Source of the DNA: Obelidium mucronatum
Lineage: Eukaryota > Chytridiomycota > Chytridiomycetes > Chytridiales > Chytriomycetaceae
Direction: 5' to 3'
Assembly: GCA_025765595.1 (NCBI GenBank)
Contig: JAIVFH010000164.1
Coordinates: 1 to 60,793, forward strand
DNA: 60,793 nt
How positions within the stretch are numbered: the first letter of the stretch is position 1; each line of letters begins with the position of its first letter. The position numbers were made by a program, and so were the translations under genes. Below the pieces are notes generated by a model, which had not been told where the DNA came from, ran no database searches, and was given only the letters and a program-made list of their open reading frames with translations. Below, one piece after another: positions 1 through 10,609 of this stretch.

Positions 1-60
1 GCCCGTCGGCGCCATGCCGCCGGCGGAAACGGAAAACCGGTGCGCGTCGAAGGACGCCAT
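1..60 (-). CDS. N-terminal fragment of an unidentified gene running off the left edge
   Basis: An ATG on the minus strand (58-60) opens a frame of 20 codons without a stop to the window edge, beginning MASFDAHRFSVSAGG. It lies 29 bp beyond the stop of the CRAL-TRIO gene on the same strand, a spacing usual in this window. The fragment is GC-rich like the 5' ends of several other genes here. No function can be inferred. Confidence 0.45.
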   Translation of the reverse strand, partial: MASFDAHRFSVSAGGMAPTG

Positions 61-89
61 TTTGTTTTTGTTTGTTTTTTGTTTCTTTT

Positions 90-1269
90 TTATTTTGTAG
101 TTGACTGATTCCACACTTTGGCAACAAACGGCTTCCAGTGCAGGCTGTGGTCGTACTCGATCGAATACGCACCGCCGAGATACACGGGCAGCTGATTTAA
201 GTCACCAGCTCCTGGACATTGTTCCACCCAGCCACCAGTCTCCTTTGCTTTCGAGTTCATTGTGTCGTTCTTTCTCCCACCTGACTTCGAAGAGGCCAAG
301 TGCATTTTGGACTTGGTCGCATCATCCATAAAAGCCATCATGATTGACATTAGAGCCCACATCACCCAAGTTGGGTCGAAATCGATGGAGCATCCAAGTT
401 TCTCAGGATAGTGGGTTCTATTTTGAATGTGTTCAATACACCATTTAAGTTGGACAAGCAACAGAACACAAACATACTGTATGATGGATACTAATTTAAT
501 GGTATCAGGGATCGGTAATGTGTTGAACATTGTCAGCCCCTTCGTAGTTGCCGTAACAGTTACTTGAAATATGCCCTCAGGAGACAGTTTCGATGAGTTC
601 TCAAGATTCCAAACAAAAACTTGATCAACCGGTTGGTATCAGAAGACTTGAGTTTCGCCGTCGTTAAATGTAGGATCGGGCGACCGATTCTATCATATCC
701 AGACCAAAAGGCCTTTCCACTCTTGCTTTCTTCTTCGATTTCTTCGGGCGAAATTTCGGTGGGTCTATATTCGCGTCTCCTGTAAGGGTTGGTAAGATGA
801 TGCTAATTAGAAAGAACCTTGGCATAAATTTGAGTTCTGCCATCACCATTGCAATGTCTTCATCAACGCCGCTTCGGCTTTATCAACATCGAATCTGTTG
901 GCTTTAAGGAAGCGCCAGCAGCATTCTTTCGCAGTTGCCCAGGCCTCTTCATCACGTAATGGGATCCCATCAAGTTATCATCTCCCCTTGCAAACATGTC
1001 CCTGATCCGACGTTGAAGTTCCTTCACGCCTTCACTCTGTGCCTCAGTGAGGTTATCAAGGATCCGGTGCTTTGGATCAACGCTTGCAGGCGGCGTCAGC
1101 AAGGCAGGCAGAGATGTGTCAGTGTTTGCAACAGTCAACACCATTTTCGAATACTGTAAATGTTAAAATCAAGCCGACACTTATCTTGTCGCTGCAGGTT
1201 AACTTACCTCAACAAAGCAAACTTTGCCATATCATCGAACGAAAGGAATCCTGTAGAAACGTTCCCCAT
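90..1269 (-). CDS. CRAL-TRIO (Sec14-like) lipid-binding protein, several frame breaks
   Basis: CRAL-TRIO proteins bind phosphatidylinositol, phosphatidylcholine or other hydrophobic ligands and transfer or present them at membranes. Pieces read in order on the minus strand: N-terminal helices (LTEAQSEGVKELQRRI), the CRAL-TRIO-N motif (RFLKANRFDVDKAEAAL), a junction over an intron at 780-846 giving LQWRREYRP, then GYDRIGRPILH and HYPEKLG, and a C-terminal segment with LPVYLGG. All are family hallmarks. The most upstream ATG (1267-1269) would give an N-terminus MGNVSTG that could be N-myristoylated; an internal ATG at 1144 is the conservative start. The frame breaks by one base near 1144-1147, near 967-972, and in an A5 run at 615-619. 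Each needs one extra base to restore the family sequence, so this is either assembly indels or a young pseudogene. Family assignment is firm; intactness is not. Confidence 0.8.
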
Positions 1270-1415
1270 CGCCGCCTCTCAAGACACCCAAAACCGGAGA
1301 AACCCTCGTGAATGCAGCCGTACCCAACGAGTTTTCCAGAAAAGACCTTGTAACTATTTACCTGGTATCTATAGACTTTTAATTAATTATTTTAAAAAAA
1401 AAAGTTGTTAAAAAA

Positions 1416-2936
1416 ATGAGTGAAGGTCTTATTACCTCGCTTGTTGGTGAGAAAGCCGAAACTCTTGCCTTGCAACTCAAACGAAAACGTTGACCGATCA
1501 CATTAAAAAACGCAGAAAGAGCAACGAATCCAAGCGAAGGAATCGTGGTGGAAGAAGTCAGGCTTCAACTTTCCGATGCGATCAAGGCAACATATAATAC
1601 CACAACTCCAGACTCTTCGGCAGGGTAAATTCAAAAGATGCCGATTCATTATTTTTGATCTTGATCTTCTGATTTTGTTCTTTCTTAAGATGTACAGAAG
1701 CCATTTGCGCACTTCGGAAACAGTTGGAGTTTGGAAATGCGGGTAAGAGGGTTGAAGTTTTGAACTTTGATTCGCTTTTAAACAATCCAAACAACAAACA
1801 CAGTCGTCAACAAGAACGCACTCCTTCTATTCGATTTTCTCTTCCTTCACTGTGGAAACGAGTTTGTAGTTGCCTTGACATCAAAAGAAACGTTGGGCTG
1901 TCTCCACCATTTCATCACCAAGCATGCAGCAGGACAGATCAAACAAAGAGAGAATCGACAACTATGTCTGAATCTAATTGCACAATGGGCTATTCAGATT
2001 GAACATCGTAAGAGGACTTTGAGCGCTTGTAATGAAAAACACTTTGGCCCCCCCACCAAATTAAATCCACCATTACCCCCCAATGAAACAAAAAGCTGTC
2101 GAACTGCGGGAACTCTTTGAAACACTCGTGAGAGAGAATTGCAAGTTCCCTCAGAGTATTTGGGATCAAGTATGTGGTTGAATAGTATATTGGCACCACC
2201 ACCCCGTTTTATTTACACACACTCACACACACGTTTTAGCTTGAACCTGGAACCTACGAAAAGATGCGATCGACTGGCCCGCTTCGAGGATTCCAACTGA
2301 AAAAAGCGGGGATCGTCAACAAGTTTGCGTACAAAATGGGGCGGCGATCCATGTCCAACAAAGCCTCTGTGGAATCTGTTCGCATTCGCGTAAAAAGCCC
2401 ATCAACTGATTCAATCAATCTTGATTCGAGAACGCAAATAGTGTCAGACACGCCGCCACCTCAGATTGGTGATTCTTTATCAGAGAATTGGAGGAGCGTG
2501 GAGACTTTATGCTTAACTGCGGAGCATAGCGCATCCTTGCTCCTAGACCTACTGAGTGGAGCCACGGTTTCGGAGATGGAACTAATTGAGGTTAGGGGGA
2601 TTGGTTTTTACTTCTTTTTTGGCGAAGCAAATTCTGATTCTGAACGACACGGAAATACAGGATTCCTTCAAACAATGCATCACTTGCCAGCAACAAGTCT
2701 TGGCTCAAGTCATCAATACAAAAGAACCTGCGCTTGTTGCCAAACTTCTGAAGGCCAGTGAAGCAGTTACGGGGTCGTTGGAGAAGTACGCGCAATGGAG
2801 AAAACCTTCAGAAAAGGCTCTTCAACCGAAATCATTTGATGAATCTAGAGGAAGGCCGACGCTACCGATACCGCCATCAATAAATAAGTCGTCGAACGTG
2901 ATTCCATATAGTGTTTGGTCTGGGGACTCCCGTTGA
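1416..2936 (+). CDS. VHS-GAT domain trafficking adaptor (LSB5/TOM1/GGA-like)
   Basis: Six or seven short exons assemble into an N-terminal VHS domain and a GAT domain. The VHS domain starts right after the first intron (donor GTGAGA, about 72 bp), reads TEAICALRKQLEFGNA across introns, and continues with LLLFDFLFLHCGNEF, a typical VHS helix pair. After a basic, Ser-rich linker (SMSNKASVESVRIRVKSP) comes a helical block around nucleotides 2460-2790 (ENWRSVETLCLTAEHS, then an exon beginning QILILNDTEIQDSF) that looks like a GAT three-helix bundle. Such proteins bind ubiquitinated cargo, phosphoinositides and clathrin at endosomes or the actin cortex. No GGA-type ear domain follows, which favours the LSB5/TOM1 type. 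The last intron (about 37 bp) is very short. The gene is divergent from the CRAL-TRIO gene. Confidence 0.78.
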
Positions 2937-3067
2937 GTTTTGTTGTGATATATTATCCATAAAATGTTGTGTATACTGTCGTATTTATGTAAGCTGAAAA
3001 AAAGACATTTATTTTTTAAACAATGTGCACAAAAATGTGAATTACAAGGATATGACATCCACAACAA

Positions 3068-4285
3068 TCAGTTTTCATGACAAGGGTTCCAGGCAACGCC
3101 GGATTCTTCAACACTACGCGAGATCATCCACCACGAATCCATTAATGAATCAGACACAACTTTTGATTGCGCGATTTTACGGTTCTGTGCGACGAGATGG
3201 GCTATTCTGGAAAAGTCTGTTGAATGACCAACCAGAATATCTAAATGGGAAGGATCCATAGGAAACCGGAAATACTCTGCAGCCCACCGGAATATTCTTT
3301 GCCGAGAAGAAGAATCCATTGCTAATGTAGACCGTGGAAAGAATGAGATTGAATGACTCTGTCGTGGTTGTTGCTGCAAACTTGAGATTGAAGATAGCAC
3401 ATTCTTCAAATCGACTGCTTCGAGTCCAATGCTTGAAGACATTCCACACAGGTTCAAGAAGACAACATGTTCGACGTCGGGTTTTGTCATACCTTGGAGA
3501 ATCTTTGACTCCCATTTGGTCATTCGAGAATCCCTGTAGATTGTCAATGGCTTTTGGTTCGATTCAAAAACCCGTTGGGCGATTCCAACAGTATCATCCA
3601 GTGAGGCAGAATCTATCAGGACAAAGTCGACTTTCTCTTGATGTTTGCGAAGGCTGCAGAAGGAGGATATGATCTTTGAACACGCACTTGAGATTGAAGA
3701 TTCATTATTGCACGTGAACAGTATAACCGACAGCTTGGGCGGGTTTAATGGTATAGGCGGCATTCGTGGGGTGGGAGAGACAGGGGACAGGGATATTGCA
3801 GAGTCAGCGCGTGTTTTTGACGATTGCGATCGTTGAAACATGTATCGAGCGGCAGGTGAGCGAATGATGCTGAGGCCCCTCCGAGCTTGAAGCGCAGCCA
3901 CCAGGGCGGCAGTGTGCCACGCAGCCGCAATGCATCCCGCGGCTTGTGCGAAGCGGCCCAGCTGGTCGCCGAAGCGTTCGAGCAGCCGGCCGAGCGCAAG
4001 CAGCGCCAGGCGCAGCGCCACGTACGCCGCCTCGCGCGGCGACTGCGGCCCGTGGTATTTGTCAGCAGCGATCGCGCCATCGCCGCCGCCGCCGTCGCCG
4101 TCGCCCAGCGCCGCCAGCGCCAGCGCGAGCACAAACCCGCCAAGCACCAGCCGCAGCGGCGGCGCCCGCGGCTCGCTGGGCGCCTCCACGGCGCGCGGCG
4201 GCGGCGGGCGCGGCCGGCCAATCAGAAGCGGCGGTCGGCGATCGCGATCGGCGGGGTGGTCGGGGCGGCGGTGGCGCAGCGGCAT
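3068..4285 (-). CDS. Membrane-anchored glycosyltransferase-2-like protein
   Basis: A single-exon frame of 405 codons. Residues 1-50 are Arg/Pro-rich, followed by a hydrophobic segment (LVLGGFVLALALAALG) and a second amphipathic or hydrophobic stretch, together a likely membrane anchor. From about residue 180 it reads like a GT-A nucleotide-sugar fold: KLSVILFTCNNESSI, then VDFVLIDSASLDDTVGIA, which matches the first two beta strands of GT2 enzymes. I do not see a clear DxD metal motif or a QxxRW motif, so catalytic activity is uncertain and a degenerate member is possible. The first 160 codons are extremely GC-rich (about 3860-4280) while the rest is not. The stop of the next gene upstream is only 35 bp from this ATG, so the promoter must lie in that gene's 3' end. 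Confidence 0.5.
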   Translation of the reverse strand: MPLRHRRPDHPADRDRRPPLLIGRPRPPPPRAVEAPSEPRAPPLRLVLGGFVLALALAALGDGDGGGGDGAIAADKYHGPQSPREAAYVALRLALLALGRLLERFGDQLGRFAQAAGCIAAAWHTAALVAALQARRGLSIIRSPAARYMFQRSQSSKTRADSAISLSPVSPTPRMPPIPLNPPKLSVILFTCNNESSISSACSKIISSFCSLRKHQEKVDFVLIDSASLDDTVGIAQRVFESNQKPLTIYRDSRMTKWESKILQGMTKPDVEHVVFLNLCGMSSSIGLEAVDLKNVLSSISSLQQQPRQSHSISFFPRSTLAMDSSSRQRIFRWAAEYFRFPMDPSHLDILVGHSTDFSRIAHLVAQNRKIAQSKVVSDSLMDSWWMISRSVEESGVAWNPCHEN

Positions 4286-4320
4286 TTGCTGCTTGGTTCA
4301 AGAAAAAAATAAAAAGGACT

Positions 4321-5504
4321 TTATTCCTTGCCAACTAAAAACTCGTGTCCATCAACTGCAACGCTCTCCGTTCCGTTCTTGGCCGCAAGCAGAGCTGCAA
4401 TAATAAAGTCACTGGACGGTAACTCGCCGTATCTCACATTTCCAGTCGACAATGTGCTAAAATCCACGGGTACAGATGTCATTGCTGCTGATGCTCCACC
4501 CCCATTTGCGCCATACGAAATGTTTCTTCCGAGACTGTCTCCATCATCGTCTCTACTGCTCAACTGGGATTTTCCTGATTCGATTCCATCCATTTTGTTG
4601 ATTCTTCTGCGGACCCAGAATACTCCCAATACAGCGAATATCACCAATAGAGAAAGTCCAATCACGACTCCCAAAATGATTGTAGTCGTATCTGCTTTGC
4701 TGTTTGTTGTGGAATCGGAATGGGGAAGCTTCGTATTTACTGCTGACTTTACGGTATTGACTGCAATCGGTGCAACTGAAGATCTACATTGCGTCAATTG
4801 TGCGCGTTTCAGTATTTAAACCACTTTGGGTTTAAGTGAATGCTTTGACCAACTCACTGTATCACCACAACTCCGGTTTGCGAAGCCGTCATTGCCGCAG
4901 GCATAGCTGTCCAGTTTGATCCAGCCGGAGGCCAGGGATATCCAGGAGGTGGTGGTGGCCAAGGATAGTTACTGGCCCAGCCTTCATTAAACACAGGAAT
5001 GAGTTTATGCTTGGTTCGTCAAACAAAACCAAACCAAAATCAGGTTTTACCAGCCGGCGGCGGAGAACCAGTTGCGAAACCCGGCGGATATGGAAATCCA
5101 GATGGAAAGCCAGGCGGTGGAAAGACAACGCCAGACGGCCAATGCTCAGGAATCGCTAAAGTTGGATTCGCCGTCACGCAGACTTCAGACGCGAGTCCAG
5201 AGTAGCAAGAGTATCCAGAAGGACAATCAGACCATAGTTTACAAGAAATACGGCAGTTGGTGTTTGCATCAATCCAGCTTGTTCCGCAGCGGGTTTCGGT
5301 CATTCAGGGCAAGATTTCTTTGTCGGTCCAAGCTTTGGTCCAAGCATCTGAAATGAGCAGAAATTATCAGTCGTCTCGATTAACATAACAATGCAAGCGG
5401 GTTATGCACTGAGGGCCTGAGGCTCACGAGGGCAACAAGGACGATATTGGGGAGATGGGAGTAAAACACCACAAGACCGTTAACCCTAGAAATCCAGCCA
5501 GCAT
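4321..5504 (-). CDS. Cell-surface protein: chitin-binding-type Cys motif, Pro/Trp stalk, TM segment, cytoplasmic tail
   Basis: On the minus strand an exon encodes a Cys-rich module (RCGTSWIDANTNC, then CPSGYSCYSGL, then VC). This C/W/D pattern is common in fungal chitin-active secreted proteins. It is followed by a Pro/Gly/Tyr/Trp-rich stalk and, after two introns, a Ser/Thr-rich segment. Then come one membrane helix (IILGVVIGLSLLVIFAVLGVFW), a stop-transfer RRR, and a cytoplasmic tail of about 90 residues. The likely signal peptide starts at 5504 (MLAGFLGLTVLWCF). Joining it to the Cys module needs one missing base near 5300, so the 5' structure is uncertain. It is divergent from the GH18 chitinase and shares its 578-bp intergenic region. 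I infer a surface protein that touches chitin outside and carries a tail inside; a signalling role is speculation. Confidence 0.6.
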
Positions 5505-6082
5505 ATGCAAGTTCAACCTTACTGTATGAAAGAGTAAAATGGCTGCAGAATGAGAACTCGAGCAATCGAACCATCGAACCTTCTTGAACCTTGTTGGGTT
5601 GACAGACACAACACTGTTAGACGCATTTGTTGGGTGCTGAAGGCGGTTATATAGGCAGACATAGACATGAGAGCAGCTGCTCTCCATCATCCCATCTGCA
5701 TCAACCCTCAAAAAGATCAACTTGCAAATTGTTGTGCCACCCTGATGTTCTGGTCACATGGCTTTACGTGATTTCAGACAGAAAATTTCCAATTTGGAAG
5801 AAAGCGCATTGTTCTGGGCAAGGTTCTGGCAACCAGGCAATCGCACCAATCTGTTTACCATCACTACTGACATAACTTTCGCTAAATTTGGCTAGCTGCT
5901 TCTTCAGATGGCACTGCTGTGCTCAGAATGGGATAGCGAGTAGAACCTCGGTGTTGACTGCTTGCTATCAAATTTTCGACCATACCACATGATAAGTCAC
6001 GCGACCATATAGAGCCACCCAGAACTATTTAAAACGGAAGGCCTCTTTCCGTCGTAATAACATCAAATCTACATCAACAACT
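5505..6082. promoter_or_regulatory. Divergent promoter region of the surface protein and GH18 chitinase
   Basis: 578 bp without a convincing gene. It holds the 15-bp element CACATGATAAGTCAC at 5986-6000, directly followed by CGCGACC, and a TATA-like TATTTAAAA at 6026-6034, about 50 bp before the chitinase ATG. Short frames here show no family features. Confidence 0.6.
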
Positions 6083-8236
6083 ATGCTCTTGAAGGCCGTT
6101 CTTCTCTCTATGTCTATTGCCCTGGCTTCCGCCGCAGACTGTGCCACTCCTTGGGACAAGACTCTCAACTACCCAGGACAGTCTACCGTCTCTTACAACG
6201 GATCCAACTGGAAGAACACTTGGTGGGAAAACCCAGGTTTTGCTCCAGGAGCTGCCAACGGTGACGGCGGTTGGGTGAACCAAGGTGCTTGTGTATCCGC
6301 TGGCTCAACTACCACCACCACTACCACCACTACAATCCCACCAAAGACCACCACTACCGCAGCGCCAACCACCACTACCACCACCACCACCACCACTGCT
6401 GCACCAACTACCAGCACCACCACTGCTGCACCAACCACCACCACCACCACTACTACCACTACCAAAGTGCCAACCACCACTACTACCACCACCACGACTA
6501 CTGCTGCGCCAACTACTACTGGAACCTCCACTCTTCCATACTGTTACGACGCGTACGTCCCTGGCTTGATCTACAACCCAACCGACCCAGCTGCCGACAA
6601 GAAGGCGAGCTTGAACGGAAACAACTACGTTGCCAAATACTACACTTCTGGAACTCCATCCCCAACCGCGTCTGACTGGACCTTCGAAGGACCATGTACT
6701 CCAGCTCCACCACCACCCCCAACCAAGGACCAGTGTTACCCCAAGTACATTGCGGGAAAGACCTACGCGAAGGACGCTATTGCCAGTGAAGCTGGTGTCA
6801 ACTACCAGGCAAAGTACGAGACTGGTGCCCAGCCATCCAAGAGAACTGAATGGGTCAAGTTGAACAACTGTGACATCAAGACTTTGGAGCCAAGACCATA
6901 CTCTGGTGCTCCAGGAATCATTGGGTATGTTTTTTTTCTGCATTCAGTTGTAGGGTTAATCACTAATCATTCAAACTATAACAGATACTGGGCGCAATGG
7001 GCTCCATACACTCGTCCACAAACTCGTATCGATCTCCTCGACTTGTCCAACTTCTCTGTCATCAACTACGCGTTCTTGAACGCCCTGTCTGACGGTTCCT
7101 TGAAGAGCTTCGACGACTGGGCCGACTACTTGCACATCACTCGTTTGACTGGTACTGCACGTGTCAAGTACCCCAACTTGCGTACTGTTATTTCCGTCGG
7201 TGGTTGGTCTGGTTCTGTCCACTTCTCCAACATTGCCAAAAGTGCCACTGCCACTGCCAACTTTGTGAAGAACATCAAGAAGTACTTGTCCGACAACGGA
7301 TTCGACGGTCTTGACATCGATTGGGAATACCCATCTGGAGGTGGTCTGTCTTGTAACGCGGTCGACCCCAACGACGCCATCAACTTTGTCACCTTGTTGA
7401 AGGCTCTTCGTGCTGAACTCGGCAAGGACATCATCATCTCCATTGCCGCTTCCCCAGATGTCCGCAGATACGTTGTCAACGGTGTCAACTACCTCCCAGC
7501 CATTGCTGAACAGCTTTCTTACGTGCAAGTCATGACCTACGACTTCTACGGTTCATGGTCCCCATACGCCGACTTCAACTCTCCATTGAACTCCCCATCT
7601 CCATCCGACCCACAACAACCAGCTGCGAACGGAAAGCAATTCTCTATTGCCGGATCCCTCAAGGACTTTGAAGATGTTGGTATTCCAAAGAACAAGCTCG
7701 TCCCAGGTGTTGGATTCTACGGCCGTTCCTGGAACGTTTTCAACAACACCAACAACGGTCTCTACCAACACTGTTCCAGCGGTGGATACGACGCCAACGA
7801 CCTTACCAAGCCATGCAACAACCCAGTTATTCAAGGAGATGTTTTGGATGACGCATGGCAATCTCCATGCACTGGATCCGCCCCAGATGCTCAAAAGTCC
7901 CGCTCTACCGTCTGGATGTGGCAGAACCTCCGTGGAGACCAAGGTGAAGTTCGTCAACAAGTGAACGCCCCACTCGCCAACGGTCCATTGACTGCTTCCA
8001 ACGGATGGACTCGTACTTACTACAAGTTTGCTGAGAACCCAACCTTGTACCACCCATCCTACACCAACAACCAGCCAACCTTCATTTCCTACGACGACCC
8101 ACAATCCATTGAGGCCAAGACTGCTTGGGCCAAGAAGAACGGATACTCTGGAATTATGGCTTGGGAACTTGACCAAGATTACAAGAACGAACTGATGAAC
8201 GGTATGCGCAAGGGATGGGGTGTTCCACCAGTTTAA
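6083..8236 (+). CDS. Secreted GH18 chitinase with three N-terminal chitin-binding modules
   Basis: Hydrolyses beta-1,4-GlcNAc bonds of chitin outside the cell. The order is a signal peptide (MLLKAVLLSMSIALASA); a CBM5/12-like module with Trp residues (GSNWKNTWWENPGF, GGWVNQGAC); a Thr-rich linker of about 70 residues that is probably O-mannosylated; a second and third CBM5/12-like module (YVAKYYTSGTPSPTASDW and YQAKYETGAQPSKRTEW); and a GH18 barrel. The barrel has SVGGWSGS and the catalytic DxxDxDxE motif as DGLDIDWEYP, then MTYDFYGSW and MAWELDQD. One intron (6925-6984) is exactly 60 bp and has no stop, so the unspliced frame stays open. Splicing gives IIGYWAQWAP, the normal GH18 first strand, and a protein of 697 residues. 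All catalytic acids are present. Confidence 0.95.
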   Translation: MLLKAVLLSMSIALASAADCATPWDKTLNYPGQSTVSYNGSNWKNTWWENPGFAPGAANGDGGWVNQGACVSAGSTTTTTTTTTIPPKTTTTAAPTTTTTTTTTTAAPTTSTTTAAPTTTTTTTTTTKVPTTTTTTTTTTAAPTTTGTSTLPYCYDAYVPGLIYNPTDPAADKKASLNGNNYVAKYYTSGTPSPTASDWTFEGPCTPAPPPPPTKDQCYPKYIAGKTYAKDAIASEAGVNYQAKYETGAQPSKRTEWVKLNNCDIKTLEPRPYSGAPGIIGYVFFLHSVVGLITNHSNYNRYWAQWAPYTRPQTRIDLLDLSNFSVINYAFLNALSDGSLKSFDDWADYLHITRLTGTARVKYPNLRTVISVGGWSGSVHFSNIAKSATATANFVKNIKKYLSDNGFDGLDIDWEYPSGGGLSCNAVDPNDAINFVTLLKALRAELGKDIIISIAASPDVRRYVVNGVNYLPAIAEQLSYVQVMTYDFYGSWSPYADFNSPLNSPSPSDPQQPAANGKQFSIAGSLKDFEDVGIPKNKLVPGVGFYGRSWNVFNNTNNGLYQHCSSGGYDANDLTKPCNNPVIQGDVLDDAWQSPCTGSAPDAQKSRSTVWMWQNLRGDQGEVRQQVNAPLANGPLTASNGWTRTYYKFAENPTLYHPSYTNNQPTFISYDDPQSIEAKTAWAKKNGYSGIMAWELDQDYKNELMNGMRKGWGVPPV

Positions 8237-8663
8237 GCGAAGGAACAATAGCGTTTCTTTTCTTTAAATCTTGAATTTACTAGTTGCCAGCTTTCTTGTA
8301 ATAAAAGTCTATGATAGTCCATAAAAAAAACATTTTGAATGCCTTTTTTCATGCCAACGACTGGATTTGAGTAGGCGCTCTCGTTCCAGAACAAATTTTA
8401 TTTGGTGAATCGTGATCTAAAGACCACCCTCAAGTCTCTGCGGCTCAATCGCGAAGAATTCTTAAGAGGGAGCACTGTTTTTTCACTGTGATTACATCAC
8501 TCACTCTCTCTCTCGCAGGTTTAATGCGGTCACAAATAAGTGATCCCAATAAATATTTAAGCAACAGCGTGCCACACTGACTGTGAGAGACAGTGAGTCA
8601 TGTCTCCCCCTTCTACTTTCTTTTCCGGGCCACTCCGAAAAAAAAAGAATCCCAAAAAAAAAA
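8237..8663. other. Intergenic, no gene seen
   Basis: About 430 bp. Contains the chitinase 3' end (AATAAAAGTCT-like polyadenylation context near 8300) and the promoter of the next gene, with CT repeats near 8500-8515. Short frames look non-coding. Confidence 0.5.
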
Positions 8664-10464
8664 ATGCATCGCTGTCTGTCCAAACCAATAACGCCGGCCT
8701 TCCGCCACACTCAGATCAGGACATTCCTAGCTCGTCGCGGTCCTCCCAAAGAGGTAAGAGTGCAAGAGGTGATACGGGGGGGCAGGCAAAGCCATAAACA
8801 CGTTGTTGGAAACGTTTAGGTGACTCCCGATGAGGCAGTTAAAGCCATCAAGAGCGGGGACCGCGTATTCGTCCACGGAGTTGCAGTTGAGTGGTATTTT
8901 TGAGCTTCTTGATGTATAGGAGAGGGATATTCTAAAAACTGTTGCAATGCTTTTTTTTTTACTAGGCTACGCCACTGACACTCTTGCAAGCACTTGAGAA
9001 ACGAGCACCGGAACTTAAAGACGTTGAATTCTGTCACTTGCATTTGGAGAAAGCCAATCCGTATGTGTTTTTTTTTTTTTCATCATTAATTTTTTTTTCG
9101 GTTGGTTTTTTTCTTCTTCTAAAAACCAGCATTTAAAAAAAAAGATGCGCAGACGCCAAATACGCAGACTCCTTCTTCACAAACAATTTCTTTATCGGTG
9201 CGAACCAGCGGAAACTCGTTGCTCAAGGACTCTCCTCCTACGTCCCCACCTTCTTGCATGAAGTGCCGCTTTTGATGCGACGCGGCTTGGTTCGTCCCGA
9301 TGTGGCGCTGTTGAATGTGTCTCCTCCGGATAAGCATGGGTTTGTGTCGCTTGGGGTGGAGGTGGCGACTTCGTTGCCGGCTGTGGAGACTGCAAAGACT
9401 TTGATTGCTCAAATGTGAGTTTGTTTTTTTTTTTTTTTTGGCTTTGGTTTGGTTTGATCGCGTTCTGTGGGGATACAATAAGCAACCCACACCGCCTCCG
9501 TTACTAACTTTTTTCCCCCGATTGCAATTAATTATAGCAACCCGAATGTCCCTAGAACTCACGGTGACTCATTTGTTCACATCAACTGTCTGGATTACAT
9601 TTGTCATGTGGATGAAAAACTCCCCGAGACGGGCCGGTTATCAAGTCCAACAGAAGTGGAAGCGAGAATCGGAAAGATTATCGCAGGTCTTGTGACGGAT
9701 GGGTCTACACTGCAAATGGGGATCGGAGCGATTCCGAACGCTGTTTTGGCGGGACTCAAGAGTCATAAGGATTTGGGAATTCATACTGAGGTTTTTTTTT
9801 TTTTTTTTGAACATTTGTCCTTTTTTAAGTGATATTTCATTACGTTTAACACGCTTTTTTTTCCATTCAGATGTTCCAAGAAGGTGTGATTCCATTAATC
9901 CAATGCGGCGTCGTCACAAACCTCCGCAAAAACTTCCTCCCCGGAAAAATCCTGACAAGTTTCATCATGGGAACACAGAACCTGTACAACTTTGTCGATG
10001 ACAACCCATCCGTCCATTTCGCGGACGCCAGTATCGCAAACAACCCCACCATCATTGCATCAAACCCCAAAGTGACTGCAATCAACAGCGCCGTAGAAGT
10101 AGACTTGACGGGCCAAGTCTGCGCGGATTCCGTTGGCCACAAGATGATTTCAGGTGTTGGTGGACAAGTTGATTTCGAGAGAGGTGCTGCCTTGTCTCCC
10201 GGTGGGCTTCCGATTATTTGTCTCCCCAGTATTGCCAAGGACGGGTCGTCGAGAATCGTGCCCACGTTGAAGGGGGGTGGTGGTGTTTCTACGACGAGAC
10301 CGCATGTGCATTATATTGTTACGGAGTGGGGGTATGCGTTCTTGTTTGGAAAGAATCTTCATCAGCGTGCCAAGGCTTTGATTGAGATTGCACATCCGAA
10401 CCATCGTGCTCAATTGGAGAAGGAAGCGTTTGAGTATCTTGGTATCAAAGCGTGGAGGGATTGA
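8664..10464 (+). CDS. ACH1: Mitochondrial acetyl-CoA hydrolase / CoA-transferase
   Basis: This family moves CoA between acetate, succinate and propionate or hydrolyses acetyl-CoA, supporting acetate and propionate handling in mitochondria. The first exon (MHRCLSKPITPAFRHTQIR) is an Arg-rich, acid-free presequence. Six exons follow with family blocks: SGDRVFVHG; ATPLTLLQALEKRAPELK after an intron with a GTTGAG donor; SLGVEVATS; DGSTLQMGIGAIPNAV; GGQVDFERGA; and VTEWGYAFLFGK near the C-terminus. Several introns carry T runs of 10-16 before the acceptor. The gene ends 145 bp before the convergent glutamine-synthetase-like gene. Known homologues act chiefly as CoA transferases rather than hydrolases, so the name should be read broadly. 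Confidence 0.92.
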
Positions 10465-10609
10465 ACCCAAGAAGAAAAAAAAGAAACAAGTTGTAAAAGA
10501 GGGAGACAAAATGGGACACTTAAACTCACTCCAAGCCAAGAAAATAAAATAAAAAAAAGTTGAAAGTAATACAAAACCATTGAAAATATATTCTCTTTAC
10601 CCCTCGTAT

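Noticed and set aside
6193..6531. Long minus-strand frame rich in Val opposite the chitinase linker
   Set aside because: It is the antisense of the ACC/ACT Thr-repeat linker; the repeat gives Val codons on the other strand.
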